The notes under the pieces: model-generated
Databases searched by the model: none
Told to the model about the DNA's origin: nothing
Seen by the model: only the letters and a program-made list of their open reading frames with translations
In this document: one piece after another, positions 46,501 to 60,157 of the stretch
Position numbering within the stretch: position 1 is the first letter of the stretch
Layout of the letters: every line of letters starts with the position of its first letter
Translations under genes and position numbers: made by a program
Source of the DNA: Haliangium sp050303215
GTDB taxonomy: Bacteria > Myxococcota_A > Polyangia > Haliangiales > Haliangiaceae
Length of the DNA stretch: 64,000 nt
Reading direction: 5' to 3'
NCBI RefSeq assembly: GCF_050303215.1
Contig: NZ_JBNLBH010000019.1
Location: 1 to 64,000, forward strand

Positions 46501-48660
46501 CGCGTGCCTGCGGCGGGCGTCCTCCGCGGCCTCGATGGCAAACGGCAATGCCCGCACCGGCTCCCCGCCGGCGTCGTAGTGGTAGGCGACCTCGCTGGCC
46601 GAGGCCGGCACCTGGGTCTCCAACTCGGCGGCGGCGGCCACATGGAGGGCGCGCTGCTGGTCCGGGGACAGCCGGTCGAGTACCGCCTCGCGCAGCTTGT
46701 CGTGCACGAAGGTGTAGGTGGTGAGGTCGGCGTTGGCCCACAGGAGCTGCTGCCGGCACGCCTCGGCCAGGGTCTGGTTGACCAGGCGGCGCTCACGTCG
46801 GCTGAGCTCGGCCACGATGTGGGCGGCGAAGTGCCTGCCCAGCACGGCCCCGATCTCGAGCACCGCGAGGGTCTCCTCGGCCAGGTGGGTGAGCCGACGC
46901 TGCAACATCACCGCGCCGTCGGCCGAGGAGCGCATGTCGTCCAGCGCCGACGACTCGACCACCCACGTAGCGCCCTGGTGCTGCAGAGCCCCGACCTCGA
47001 CCAGCCCGCGCAGCAGTGAGGCGGCCAAGAACGGGCTGCCGTCGGCCAAGCGGATCACCGTGGTCGCGATATCGTCGGGCAACGCGCCGGCCATGGACTC
47101 GAGCAACGCGCGCACCTCGGGCTGTCGCAGGGGCGGCAGGACCAGGTGGGTGTCGGTCTCGAGCGCGCGCACGGCGTCGCCCTCGTCGGACCGGAAGGCC
47201 AAGAGCACCAGGGTGTGGCTCGACGCACCGGACCCGCGCGCGACCCGGGTCCGCCACGAGGCCACGGTCTCGAGGGTGCTGGTGTCGGCCCACTGTGCGT
47301 CGTCGATCACGACCACGGCCGGCCGCTCGGCCGTGCCCAGCGCACAGACGTACTCGGTGAGCGCGCGTTGGGTGCGCTCCTGGGCACCGACGGCGACGCC
47401 GAAGTCGCGCTCGGGGACCTCGCCCAAGAGCGAGCGCAGGCCGGGGAACACCTCGTAGCTGGCCTGGAGGTGCTCTTCGAGGGCCTCGCGCAGGCGCGCG
47501 GCCAGCGTCGGCTCGTCTTGGCCCGCGCGCACCACCTCACGCGTCAACCCCTCCAAGGCCTCGTAGGGCAGACCGCCTTCGGCCACCCCTTGGCCACGCA
47601 GCAACCACAGCCCCCGTTGGGTGGCGCGCAGCATGACCTCTTCGAGCAAGCGTGACTTGCCTCCTCCGGAGGGGGCTTCGATGAGCACGAGATCCCCCTT
47701 GCCGGCCCGCGCCGCCTCGAACTGGGTCTCGATGCAGGCGAGCTCCTTGGCCCGGCCGATGAAGCTGGGCTGGGTGAGCGCCAGCCGGCGGTCGGCCAGG
47801 CCCAGGGTCAACTCGGGCTCCGCTTCGCCGCGGGCGAGCCGACGCCCGATCTCCTCGAGATCGACGAGCAACGCCTGCGCAGACTGATATCGCTGCTCGG
47901 GGTCCTTGTGCAACAGCCGCTGGACCAGCTCGTCGAGCACCCGCGGGACCTCGCCGCGGCGCTCGCGTAAAGGCGCCGGGGTTGCGGTCAGGTGATTGCG
48001 CAGCAGCTCGCCCACGTTGTCGCCCAAGAACGGCACCTCCCCGCTCACGCACTGGTAGACGGTGACACCGAGCGAGTACAGGTCGGCCCGGCCGTCGACG
48101 CTGGCGTGGACCATCCCGGCCTCCTCGGGCGAGGCGTAGCGGGCCCGCTGTACCAACATGGCGCGGTCATCGGTCTCGAGGTCGGGCGCCCGGACGCAGC
48201 CGAAGCCGAGCGGATAGAGCCGGTCGTCAGAGGCGATGTGCAGATCGAAGGGCGTGATGCTGCGGTGGACGAGGCCGTTGCGATGGGCGAGGTCGAGCGC
48301 GGCGGTGGCCCGCGTGGCCAACGCCACCGTGTCCGCGACCGACAGCGGCTGGGCGTCGATGCGCGCGCTGAGCAGGTCGCCGTCGAGCCTCGGGGTTACT
48401 TGATAGAGCACATCTCCGTGCAGCCCCGACCCGAGCACGGGGAGGAAGGCGCCATCGGCGACCTCCGAGACGATGACGGCCTCGTCCGCGACCCGGAGCC
48501 TGGTGGCGTGGGGGACGCGCTCGGCCGAGACCGCCTGGAGGATGACCGGGGCGCCCTGACCCATGTCCTCGGCCAAGAACCGCTCGATGCCCGACCAGGC
48601 CGTGGAGAGCCGGCGGGTCAGCCGATAGCGATCAGCGCAGACATCCCCGATATCCAACAT
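43519..48660 (-). CDS. Hybrid sensor: pseudokinase - STAND ATPase - TPR - GAF - histidine kinase
   Basis: 1713 residues. The N-terminal region (about 10-275) has the fold of a Ser/Thr kinase but has lost catalytic residues: the ATP-binding Lys is replaced (VILQAV), HRD-K-N reads HRSITPFDL (about 128) and DFG reads GFG (about 155). It is followed by a STAND-type ATPase (Walker A EAPSGGGKS about 331, VVVIDDAQWAD about 450), TPR-like repeats (about 700-1200), a GAF domain (about 1255-1395) and a coiled coil. Then come a HisKA-like H-box (GVLHNVGNLLNS, about 1450) and an HATPase (NLISNAIDAM, VADNGRGI, GFTTKADGHGFGLH). The output is therefore histidine phosphorylation. No response regulator gene is nearby. 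The start is ATG 48660, with GGGAG about 11 nt upstream. Confidence 0.9.
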   Translation of the reverse strand: MLDIGDVCADRYRLTRRLSTAWSGIERFLAEDMGQGAPVILQAVSAERVPHATRLRVADEAVIVSEVADGAFLPVLGSGLHGDVLYQVTPRLDGDLLSARIDAQPLSVADTVALATRATAALDLAHRNGLVHRSITPFDLHIASDDRLYPLGFGCVRAPDLETDDRAMLVQRARYASPEEAGMVHASVDGRADLYSLGVTVYQCVSGEVPFLGDNVGELLRNHLTATPAPLRERRGEVPRVLDELVQRLLHKDPEQRYQSAQALLVDLEEIGRRLARGEAEPELTLGLADRRLALTQPSFIGRAKELACIETQFEAARAGKGDLVLIEAPSGGGKSRLLEEVMLRATQRGLWLLRGQGVAEGGLPYEALEGLTREVVRAGQDEPTLAARLREALEEHLQASYEVFPGLRSLLGEVPERDFGVAVGAQERTQRALTEYVCALGTAERPAVVVIDDAQWADTSTLETVASWRTRVARGSGASSHTLVLLAFRSDEGDAVRALETDTHLVLPPLRQPEVRALLESMAGALPDDIATTVIRLADGSPFLAASLLRGLVEVGALQHQGATWVVESSALDDMRSSADGAVMLQRRLTHLAEETLAVLEIGAVLGRHFAAHIVAELSRRERRLVNQTLAEACRQQLLWANADLTTYTFVHDKLREAVLDRLSPDQQRALHVAAAAELETQVPASASEVAYHYDAGGEPVRALPFAIEAAEDARRRHALSVAESLYRVALRGEEAADQAMARRIQLGLADILLLQGRFDEAEGHLEAGRQLAESHEQRVEVESQFGKHFHQRCNFPKAVEHLERSLVMRGVSLPRRPTWVALRLLKEVGVQVLHRVFPRWLRARGPLDRAEHDLGVALDLVRLSYTWLFLGNPKASLWAVLRAVNQAERYLPGATLGEAYGFITFAGSMGLGYDAVAYYGEGALDYSRRFGNLFQEGLSHARVGSAMFWMARWDESLHHAEIAVRMFERAGEAFEGGSALYVASMAAFRLGDLRAGLAYARRLYDDGVARQLPQGFATGLAIWAFASGGQVPEQAFETDMPGVEDDLVRRQCLYLARGVCCYYRGDSRAAVELLEQASNAHDRFTASVATSMTVLPWYATVLRRAALETPPHAPAERRGFLRRARRAARQGLKTAGRLPAGHPHALRELGLLAAYDDEPGEARRLLDQSLAEARRQQARIEEAYTLWMRGRVGLSLGWEDADVDLAKGRTTLRELGAGFILAAEGDEGISGGAEGFSLSLADRFTTIQEQGRRIAAALSRDAVFDATHEAGKTLLRGDVAVVLMRASDAPDAPWRPVAGDVGRTDIEPELLRRAAESGQPLIAADDEELSGVDEVGIRSALGVPIKERGRCAAVLLVEHHGVAGLYGDEEARLGEYIATLAGAALENAAGFAEVQELSRSLEQRVVERTAELADSNVKLQDSLRQLHEAQQRLIRMSREAGMAEIATGVLHNVGNLLNSLQTSTFVAIERLQASSIDSVSRSSALLDQHQGDLVAFFVHDRRGQRFPELLQRLGERLIDERDQVLVEMQRIQELIGHIKKVVQAQQVYATRASVKEECALTALVEEALELQAERLARHQVTVVRELAELPSFALERHKLVQILINLISNAIDAMVEVPAGERRLSVRVRAHDGDSSPPIAHVDVADNGRGIARENLVRVFQYGFTTKADGHGFGLHSSVLAANEMGGALRCSSDGPGTGATFTLDLPMQPA

Positions 48661-49141
48661 ATGAGTGTGTTCTCCCTCTGAGTGGACCCATTTCGCTGCG
48701 TCCGCGAGCGACCGTATTCGCGCCGACGACCTCGTCCCCACGCCGAACGAGCGCGATGGCCGCGCCCGCCAGTGAAGACTCGTACGCTCGCCTCATGGCA
48801 GGACAGACGGTCCGCCGAGACGAGCCGAGTGACCAGCGAGGCACGTCAATCACTGCGAGGTGGTACGGATCGCGGTCGCGCGCCGCCAAGGAATCTGGAC
48901 GCGATGAAACCATTCTCGACCGTCCGTGCAAAAACGACAACCGAAATCGGTACCGCGCGCGCCACCCGTGCTCGCGCGCAGTTCCCACCCGCGCTCGCGC
49001 GCAGTTCGATGTCCACACGAGGAAGTCGTGCGCCCGCAGTGCGCGCCGACCCACCGAGGCCAGATCAGGTCAGACCAGGACAGACCCGACCAGCTCAGGC
49101 CAAACCAATTCGGGCCCGCTCAAGGCCCGCTCAAGGCCCGC
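48661..49141. other. Intergenic region upstream of the hybrid sensor, with short repeats
   Basis: No convincing gene is seen in these 480 bp, which must hold the promoter of the hybrid sensor. Two nearly adjacent copies of CTCGCGCGCAGTTC occur at about 48971 and 48991. A three-copy 11-bp tandem repeat starts at 49114. An open frame on the minus strand (48632-49054) has no recognisable motif and overlaps the sensor gene start, so it is not called. Confidence 0.45.
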
Positions 49142-49146
49142 TCAAG
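49114..49146 (+). repeat. Three tandem 11-bp repeats
   Basis: GCCCGCTCAAG occurs at 49114, 49125 and 49136 without interruption. The third copy covers the stop codon (49142-49144) of the minus-strand double-DsbA gene. Confidence 0.9.
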
Positions 49147-50755
49147 GAAGATCCACCCCAAACGGCCTGCACTGCACCCGCACTCCTGGCGGCGCCGGCG
49201 TGCCCATCTGGCGATACAGCCGCTGCGCGCGGGCGTCGTCCCGGGCTCGACAGGCCTGCAGCAGGGCCGCACGACCCGTGCCCGGATCCCCCGCGGCGGC
49301 CCCGACCGCGGCCCCGACCACGGGCCGCTCCCGCCCCGCGACGTCGTCGCCGCCCACCTGTTCGAGCAGCGCGCGATACACCGCCGCCGGCGCCACCCCG
49401 GCCGCGATCAAAGCCTCGGCCTCGGCCATCTTGGGCCGGAACACGTGCCGATCGAGCACATCGAAGGGTGCCGCGCCCGGGATCGGAGTGCCGTTGACGA
49501 ACATCGTCGGCGTCCCCCGCACCCCCAGCGCCTTGCCCGCGGCCGCGTCGGCCGCCACCTGCTCGAAGTAGCGCCGGTCGTCGAGCGCGGCCCGGAACCG
49601 GTCCATGTCCAGGCCCGCGGCGCGGGCGTGGCGCTCCAGGTCGGCCCGCGACAGCGCCTCCGGCTCGGCGAACACGCGGTCGTAAAACGCCCATAGTCGC
49701 CCCTGGGCCGCCGCCGCCACCGCCGCCTCGGCCGCGAGCTGGGCCCGGGGGTGGAACGACAGCGGCAGGTGCCGCAGCACGACCCGCACCCGGTCCCCAT
49801 AGACCGCGCGCAGCTCCTGCAAGGTCGGGTGGAGCCGAGCGCAGTACGGACACTCGAAGTCCGAAAACACCACCACCGTGAGCGGCGCGTCCGCCGGCCC
49901 CAGGGCGTGCCCGGGCAAGCCGTCACCGACTTCGTACAACGAGGCGGAATCGAGCGCGGTCGGGCGGTAGCGAGGGTCGAACTCGTCCGGCGCGTCCTCG
50001 GGCCGAGCCCCCTGCGCCAGCCCACCCGCGGTCACGGCGTCATAGACCTCGGCCGCGGCCACGCCCTGGGCCACCAAGGCCCGCGCCCGCGCCAGCTCCT
50101 CCTCGACGATGCGCGCGAACACCTCCAGCGGCATCGCCCCGACCACGGGCCGACCGTTGATGAAGAAGCTGGGCGTGCTGTACACGCCCAGGTGCTCGGC
50201 CGACGCCGCGTCGGCCTCGATCGCCGGGCGGTGTCGGTGCTGGTCCAGGTCGCGCCGAAACCGACCCACATCCAGCCCCAGCGCGGCCGCAAAGTCCTCG
50301 ACCTGGGCTCGCCCGGGGTGGCCGCCGGCCGCGAAGATCAGCTCGTGCATGGGCCAGAACGCGCCCTGCGCCCCCGCCGCCATGGACGCCTCCGCGGCCA
50401 GACCGGCGTCGTCGAGGTCGAGCGGGTTGTGGCGATACACTCGCCGGATCTGGCCCGGAAACAGCCGCTCGAGGTCGGCCAGGGTCTCTTGCACCCGCCC
50501 GCAGTACGGACAGATGAAGTCCGAAAACTCGACGATCGTGACCAGGGCGTCGTCCGGCCCCCGTCGGGGACCGTCTCCGAGCGGGACGAGATACGTCTGG
50601 GCCGGGTCGAACACGCGCGGCTCCCGCGCCTGGGCCGGCGCCGGCGTCCACGCCCACGCGATCGCACACGCGCTCAAGGCCACCAGGCCCAGGCCCAGGC
50701 GGCGGCGCCCGCGCATCCGAACAGACATCGACGTCAGCGTTGATTCCACAGCCAT
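49142..50755 (-). CDS. Exported protein with two tandem DsbA/thioredoxin-like domains
   Basis: 537 residues with a signal peptide (GLGLVALSACAIAWAWT, cleavage near AQA-RE). Two homologous DsbA-type thioredoxin folds each carry an active-site CPYC (about residues 82 and 303), preceded by VEFSDFI and VVFSDFE. Each also has the cis-Pro loop (STPSFFINGRP and GTPTMFVNGTP). Relatives are periplasmic disulfide oxidoreductases of the DsbA/BdbD type. A C-terminal extension (about 455-537) is Ala-rich. Two active sites in one chain are unusual and may allow intramolecular electron relay. The start is uncertain (ATG 50755 or 50728). Confidence 0.9.
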   Translation of the reverse strand: MAVESTLTSMSVRMRGRRRLGLGLVALSACAIAWAWTPAPAQAREPRVFDPAQTYLVPLGDGPRRGPDDALVTIVEFSDFICPYCGRVQETLADLERLFPGQIRRVYRHNPLDLDDAGLAAEASMAAGAQGAFWPMHELIFAAGGHPGRAQVEDFAAALGLDVGRFRRDLDQHRHRPAIEADAASAEHLGVYSTPSFFINGRPVVGAMPLEVFARIVEEELARARALVAQGVAAAEVYDAVTAGGLAQGARPEDAPDEFDPRYRPTALDSASLYEVGDGLPGHALGPADAPLTVVVFSDFECPYCARLHPTLQELRAVYGDRVRVVLRHLPLSFHPRAQLAAEAAVAAAAQGRLWAFYDRVFAEPEALSRADLERHARAAGLDMDRFRAALDDRRYFEQVAADAAAGKALGVRGTPTMFVNGTPIPGAAPFDVLDRHVFRPKMAEAEALIAAGVAPAAVYRALLEQVGGDDVAGRERPVVGAAVGAAAGDPGTGRAALLQACRARDDARAQRLYRQMGTPAPPGVRVQCRPFGVDLP

Positions 50756-50853
50756 TGCGGGAGGCTAGCGAATCCCGCCGCGATGGGCCACAGCCTTCGC
50801 GGGTTTTGATCTCGTAACCACGGTACCTCGTGTTACGCTATCGTCACCGGGCC

Positions 50854-52296
50854 ATGACACCATCAGCGAGCCAAGCACGACAGCGCCCAGCCGTCGGCGC
50901 GAGCGAGCCGGCGGCTTTCGGTCTCGGCAGCCTGGGCTTGCTGATGCAGCTCGGCGGCGGAACCGGGATCGTCGTGGCGCTGCTGGCAGCGGTGCCGGCC
51001 GCGGCCCAGGGCGGCCACGGCAGCCAAGTGGTGTTCTTCTTCGCCCTGCTGTACGGGGTCCGGGCGGCCTTCCAGCGCGCCGCCGGCAACGTCGTGCTGT
51101 ACGCGACCGACACCAGCCCCAGACGCGCCATCGCCACCTATGTATGGGTGGCAGCGTGTCACAGCGCGGTCATGGTGCTGCTGCTGCGCGAGCACCTCGA
51201 CGCCACCACCCTGGCCCGGGTGGCGATGCTGCTCATGGCCTGGCCCGCGGTCTTGCTGGTGTATGTGTCGCTCCCGCGCGTGCGCGCGCAGCAACCCGCG
51301 CGCGCGCTCATGCCGAGCCGCCCGGTGAGCGCGGACCGAGACTTGGCCGGCGCGGCCGTGCTCATGGCCGTGCTCGGCGGCGTCGGCGCGGCCGGGGCGG
51401 CCGTGTTCATGGCGGTGTTGACCCTCGGTGACGGCACCCGGGACGTGGCCGCGCCCCAGGGCATGGCAATGCTGCACGGCCTGACCTGCACAGGGCCGCT
51501 CGGCCCCGGGGCCTGGTCGCTCGACAGCGTCGCCCTGGCCCGTTGGGCCGGCATCGCCGCGGCCGCCCTGCTCCTGGCCCGGTCGGTGATCCACATCCGG
51601 GCCGGGCTCGGCGCCCTCCGCGGCCACGACGCCGACACCCGAATGGCCCCTGGCGTGCGCTACTGCGCGGTGGCGCGGGCGAGCGCGCGCGCGGCCGCCG
51701 TAATCCTCGGGATCGCGGTTCTGGCCGCCACCGGCGACATCGCCGCGGCCGCCCTGACCACGGCCGGGGCCGGCATGGCCCTGCGCTCGTGGCCGACCAT
51801 CCTGCTGCGACTGTACAGCGAGCGCCGCTTCGAGGCCTACCTCGCCGAGGAGAGCGGCGGCGCCGGCGGCTGTGGACCCGACAGCGGCCTGCAGGCCCTG
51901 GGCTGGGTGCTGCTCGGTTTGGGCGCGATCGCGCTCGGGCAGTGGCTGGCCGGGCTGCCGGCGGCGGCCGCCCATGGCCCGCTGGAGCCGTGGGCAGCGA
52001 TGGACGCCGTGCCCTGGCGCGTGGCCGCGCTCGCCGGGCTCGCGCTGTGGGCCGGGGCCGCGCTGGTGGGTGCCCGACCACGGGGACCGCGGTGGGCGAG
52101 TTGGTGCGCGCTCATGGGGCTCGCCGACGCCGCAGCGTGGGCCGTGGACGCGCTCGGCGGGCACCTTCCCAGCATGGCCGGCGGGCTGCTGTGGGCCCTG
52201 GAGCTCGCGGTCGCGCTGGTCACCTTGATGCTGGTGGCGCGCACCCGCTCGCGTCTGCCGGTGGCGCGTGTGGGCCCGGGCCGGCGCCCGGCCTGA
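50854..52296 (+). CDS. Polytopic membrane protein of unknown function
   Basis: 480 residues with about 10-11 predicted membrane helices. The first spans the GLGSLGLLMQLGGGTGIVVA region, and the last LLWALELAVALVTLMLVA. Short loops and no recognisable transporter motif allow no functional call. The layout is compatible with a family of uncharacterised myxobacterial integral membrane proteins. I chose ATG 50854; a GTG at 50830 in frame is possible. It ends 15 bp before the convergent aminotransferase gene. Confidence 0.75.
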   Translation: MTPSASQARQRPAVGASEPAAFGLGSLGLLMQLGGGTGIVVALLAAVPAAAQGGHGSQVVFFFALLYGVRAAFQRAAGNVVLYATDTSPRRAIATYVWVAACHSAVMVLLLREHLDATTLARVAMLLMAWPAVLLVYVSLPRVRAQQPARALMPSRPVSADRDLAGAAVLMAVLGGVGAAGAAVFMAVLTLGDGTRDVAAPQGMAMLHGLTCTGPLGPGAWSLDSVALARWAGIAAAALLLARSVIHIRAGLGALRGHDADTRMAPGVRYCAVARASARAAAVILGIAVLAATGDIAAAALTTAGAGMALRSWPTILLRLYSERRFEAYLAEESGGAGGCGPDSGLQALGWVLLGLGAIALGQWLAGLPAAAAHGPLEPWAAMDAVPWRVAALAGLALWAGAALVGARPRGPRWASWCALMGLADAAAWAVDALGGHLPSMAGGLLWALELAVALVTLMLVARTRSRLPVARVGPGRRPA

Positions 52297-52311
52297 ACCA
52301 GCGCGCTCGGG

Positions 52312-53586
52312 TCAGGCGTCGGCCAACCACCCACCGAGCCGCTCGGCGGCCTCGCACACCCGGTTGCAGTGGGCCCGCAGGAAGGCCTCATCGGGACTCG
52401 TGTCCGGCGTCAGCGCGGCCAGCGCGGCCTCGCCGTCGAAGTCGACGTAGGCCAGGCGGAAGCTCAGTTCTGCGGCCGGTCGTCCGAACTCCTGGCCGGC
52501 GAGCACGGCCACCCCGGTGTCCTCGAGCAGGCGCCGGCACAGCTCCTGGCTGCCGTGGATCCCGCGCGCGGCCAGGCGCTCGCGCTGGGGCTCGAAGTCC
52601 GGGAACAGATAAAACCCACCCTCGGGCGCCGCGCAGCCCGCCCCGGCGGCGCCCAAGCACGCGGCCACCCACTGCCCCAGCGCGCCCAACAGCCGGCGCG
52701 AGGCGTCGAGGTATCCGTCCAGCTCGGCCCCGCCCGCGAAGGCCCGCACCGCGGCGTACTGAATCGGCGCGCTGGCGGTGGTGAAGGTCTCGCTGGCCGC
52801 GAACGACATGGCGTCGACCAGCCGGTCCAGCCCGGGCGGGAACAAGAAGGTGCCCAGACGCCAGCCCCCGGCCCCGCACCACTTGCTCAGCCCCGACGAC
52901 ACGATCGTCCCCTCGGGGTAGAAGCGGGCCATGGACACATGCTCACCCCGGTGGTGCAGCTCGCCGTAGATCTCGTCCGAGAGCACCAACAGGCGGTAGC
53001 GGCGCGCCACCTCGGCCAGGGCTGCCAACTCGTCGGCGTCGAGGGTGGTACCGACCGGGTTGGACGGGTAGTTCAGGATCAAGAGCCGGGGCCGGTCGGG
53101 GTCGGCGCGGCAGGCGGCGTCGAGGGCCTCGGGGCGCAGCCGCCAGCCGTCCTCGGGGTGGGTGTCGACCATGTCGACCGCGCGGCCGAGGATACGCGCC
53201 TGAGGCGCGTACGACACCCACGCCGGCGAGGGCAACAGCAGGTCGCCGTAGCACACGAGCTGGAGCAGGAACATCAGCTCCTTGGAGCCGGGCCCGATGA
53301 GCACCTGCGCGGCCGAGCGCCCGAGCCCGTCGCGGCGGTCGTGAAACTCGGCCACGGCCGCGCGCAGCTCGGCCAACCCGCGCACGGGCAGGTAGTCCTT
53401 GCGGTGGGCGTTGTCGCGCAGCGCCTGCACCACCGGCTCCGGCACCGGGAAGGGCGACTGCCCAAACCCGAGCTTGAACACCTGCCGGCCCTGCCGAGAC
53501 AGCTCGTGGCTGCGCTCGTTGATCGCGACGGTGGCCGAGTCCGACCCGCCGCGCACACGTAAATCGAGGTGGACGCGCGCAGACAT
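52312..53586 (-). CDS. PLP-dependent aminotransferase (aspartate aminotransferase-like)
   Basis: 424 residues of fold-type I. Typical motifs are FGQSPFPVPEPV (N-terminal), GPGSKELMF, NYPSNPVGTT, LSDEIYGELHH and the Schiff-base region SSGLSKWCGAGGWRLG. The NYPSNPVGTT and SDEIYG segments fit the Asp/aromatic aminotransferase group; the natural substrate is not known. The start at 53586 comes just before the first conserved strand. The longer upstream frame is not protein-like. Confidence 0.9.
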   Translation of the reverse strand: MSARVHLDLRVRGGSDSATVAINERSHELSRQGRQVFKLGFGQSPFPVPEPVVQALRDNAHRKDYLPVRGLAELRAAVAEFHDRRDGLGRSAAQVLIGPGSKELMFLLQLVCYGDLLLPSPAWVSYAPQARILGRAVDMVDTHPEDGWRLRPEALDAACRADPDRPRLLILNYPSNPVGTTLDADELAALAEVARRYRLLVLSDEIYGELHHRGEHVSMARFYPEGTIVSSGLSKWCGAGGWRLGTFLFPPGLDRLVDAMSFAASETFTTASAPIQYAAVRAFAGGAELDGYLDASRRLLGALGQWVAACLGAAGAGCAAPEGGFYLFPDFEPQRERLAARGIHGSQELCRRLLEDTGVAVLAGQEFGRPAAELSFRLAYVDFDGEAALAALTPDTSPDEAFLRAHCNRVCEAAERLGGWLADA

Positions 53587-53652
53587 GGCCCGAGCGTAGG
53601 CCCTCGGTCGGGGCCTCGTCCACGACCGCGGCCGTCTGCTTCCCCGAAATGC

Positions 53653-53679
53653 AAAAGAGCCCGGCGAGGGCCGGGCTCT
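53653..53679 (-). terminator. Intrinsic terminator of the SusC-SusD operon
   Basis: AGAGCCCGGC (53656-53665) and GCCGGGCTCT (53670-53679) form a perfect 10-bp stem with a 4-base loop. On the minus strand the stem is followed by TTTT (53653-53656). It lies just past the stop of the SusD gene. Confidence 0.85.
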
Positions 53680-53704
53680 GTCCGCGGTTGGGGACGACCG
53701 GCGG

Positions 53705-55018
<1,314 letters not shown>

Positions 55019-55039
55019 GATGATAAGCCTCCTCAGGTC

Positions 55040-57970
<2,931 letters not shown>

Positions 57971-58269
57971 AGTTTTGCTACTCCCAGTTCGTCTGATGCA
58001 TTGGGGACTGCGACGCGATGCGGCCTACCCTATCCCAGATTTGGGCCACGTTGCCAAGTCCTTGCACCCAAGTGAATAGGTGACAGACCGCCGAAAATGC
58101 GGTGGATGGCGCTAGGATCGACCTAAATTCAGTAATTCGACTTACCAGCTAACGCGAAGCCGACACATGACGCAGCGCGCCCCGACACCTGCGGTTCGGT
58201 CAGGTCGAGCTGCTCACCAGACACTGCCCACAACGTTGGCAAGTACGGCACCCGACACCTGCGGTTCGG
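57971..58269. promoter_or_regulatory. Upstream region of the SusC-SusD operon
   Basis: About 300 bp between susC and tsaE. It is less GC-rich in its middle and must hold the susC promoter. A possible weak -35/-10 pair on the minus strand is TTGGCA followed 17 nt later by GATAGG, ending about 50 nt before the ATG. One copy of a 37-bp direct repeat (58181-58217) is here. Confidence 0.35.
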
Positions 58270-58287
58270 TCAGGTCGAGCTGCTCAC
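58181..58287. repeat. 37-bp direct repeat, 70 bp apart, copying the end of tsaE
   Basis: 58181-58217 is identical to 58251-58287. The second copy contains the tsaE stop codon (58270-58272) and its last five codons; the first lies 70 bp downstream of tsaE. It is probably a local tandem duplication with diverged or replaced sequence between. Confidence 0.9.
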
Positions 58288-58761
58288 AGCATCCGCCCAG
58301 GCCGTGGCCAGCACACCTCCGCGCCGGCCGTGTCCGATCGCCGAGACCCGACGCGCGTGCGCACCCGCGATATCGAGCCGGATCTCGAGAAAGTCGCGGC
58401 CCAGCACCGGATAGCGATCGCACCACTCGACGCACACAACGCCGTCGGCGCGGCGGCAGATCTCGTCGAGGCCGAGCTCGTCGAGATCGCGCGCGCGATC
58501 GATGCGGTACAGGTCGACGTGATACAGCGACACGGCGCCGCCGTGGTACTCGTTGATCAGGGTGAAGGTCGGGCTCGTCACTCGAACCTCGGGCGGGATC
58601 CGCAGGCCGCGGGCCAGGGCCTGGACCAGCAGCGTCTTGCCCGCGCCCAGCTCGCCGATCAAGCCGATGAGGTCGCCGGGCTGCAGCAGCTCGGCCAAGC
58701 GCCCGGCGAGTTCCGCCGTGGCCTCCGGAGTCGAGCACAGGTGATCGCGCAGCTCGGCCAT
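58270..58761 (-). CDS. tsaE: tRNA threonylcarbamoyladenosine biosynthesis ATPase TsaE
   Basis: 163 residues, the normal family size. TsaE is the P-loop ATPase that works with TsaB and TsaD to make t6A37 in tRNAs reading ANN codons; it is nearly universal in bacteria. Visible are Walker A GELGAGKT (about 37), the TSPTF switch region, YHVDLYR and VVCVEWCDR. The start is ATG 58761 with GGTGG about 6 nt upstream. The frame is open further upstream but lacks family sequence. Confidence 0.95.
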   Translation of the reverse strand: MAELRDHLCSTPEATAELAGRLAELLQPGDLIGLIGELGAGKTLLVQALARGLRIPPEVRVTSPTFTLINEYHGGAVSLYHVDLYRIDRARDLDELGLDEICRRADGVVCVEWCDRYPVLGRDFLEIRLDIAGAHARRVSAIGHGRRGGVLATAWADAVSSST

Positions 58762-58987
58762 CGAGGGCCACCAAGGTACGTCAAAGTCGGCACTTGCGCA
58801 CTCTTTGTTGCGATCTCTTTGCGCGGAGCAGACCCGAGCAGCTTTGGTTCCAATATCGCACGCTCCGGATTGGACAGCGGACGCCGAAGTCGGTCGTACC
58901 GGGGCCCATTTCGCGTGATCGTGGCCAATTTCGGCTTGAATCCGATCCGATCGATTGGACACAATAGCGGCCCTGAGGACGCCTACC

Positions 58988-60037
<1,050 letters not shown>

Positions 60038-60044
60038 GCCGTCA

Positions 60045-60104
60045 CCGCGGTCGCCCGACCGCCGCGGTCGCCCGACCGGCACGGTCGGCACGGTCGCCCG
60101 AGCC
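60045..60104 (+). repeat. GC-rich tandem repeats between kinase and peptidase genes
   Basis: Two exact copies of CCGCGGTCGCCCGACCG (60045, 60062) are followed by two copies of GCACGGTCG (60079, 60088) and a partial further copy. They fill most of the gap between the genes. Confidence 0.85.
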
Positions 60105-60157
60105 GACGAGCAGCTTGTGAGGCGAGCCGACCCCGGGCTCGTGTACTATGCGCGCTC

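Noticed and set aside
48632..49054. Possible 140-residue minus-strand gene upstream of the hybrid sensor
   Set aside because: No motif, overlaps the sensor start and lacks a convincing ribosome-binding site.
58181..58287. CRISPR-like direct repeats
   Set aside because: Only two copies, one of them coding, and no cas gene; a local duplication explains it.
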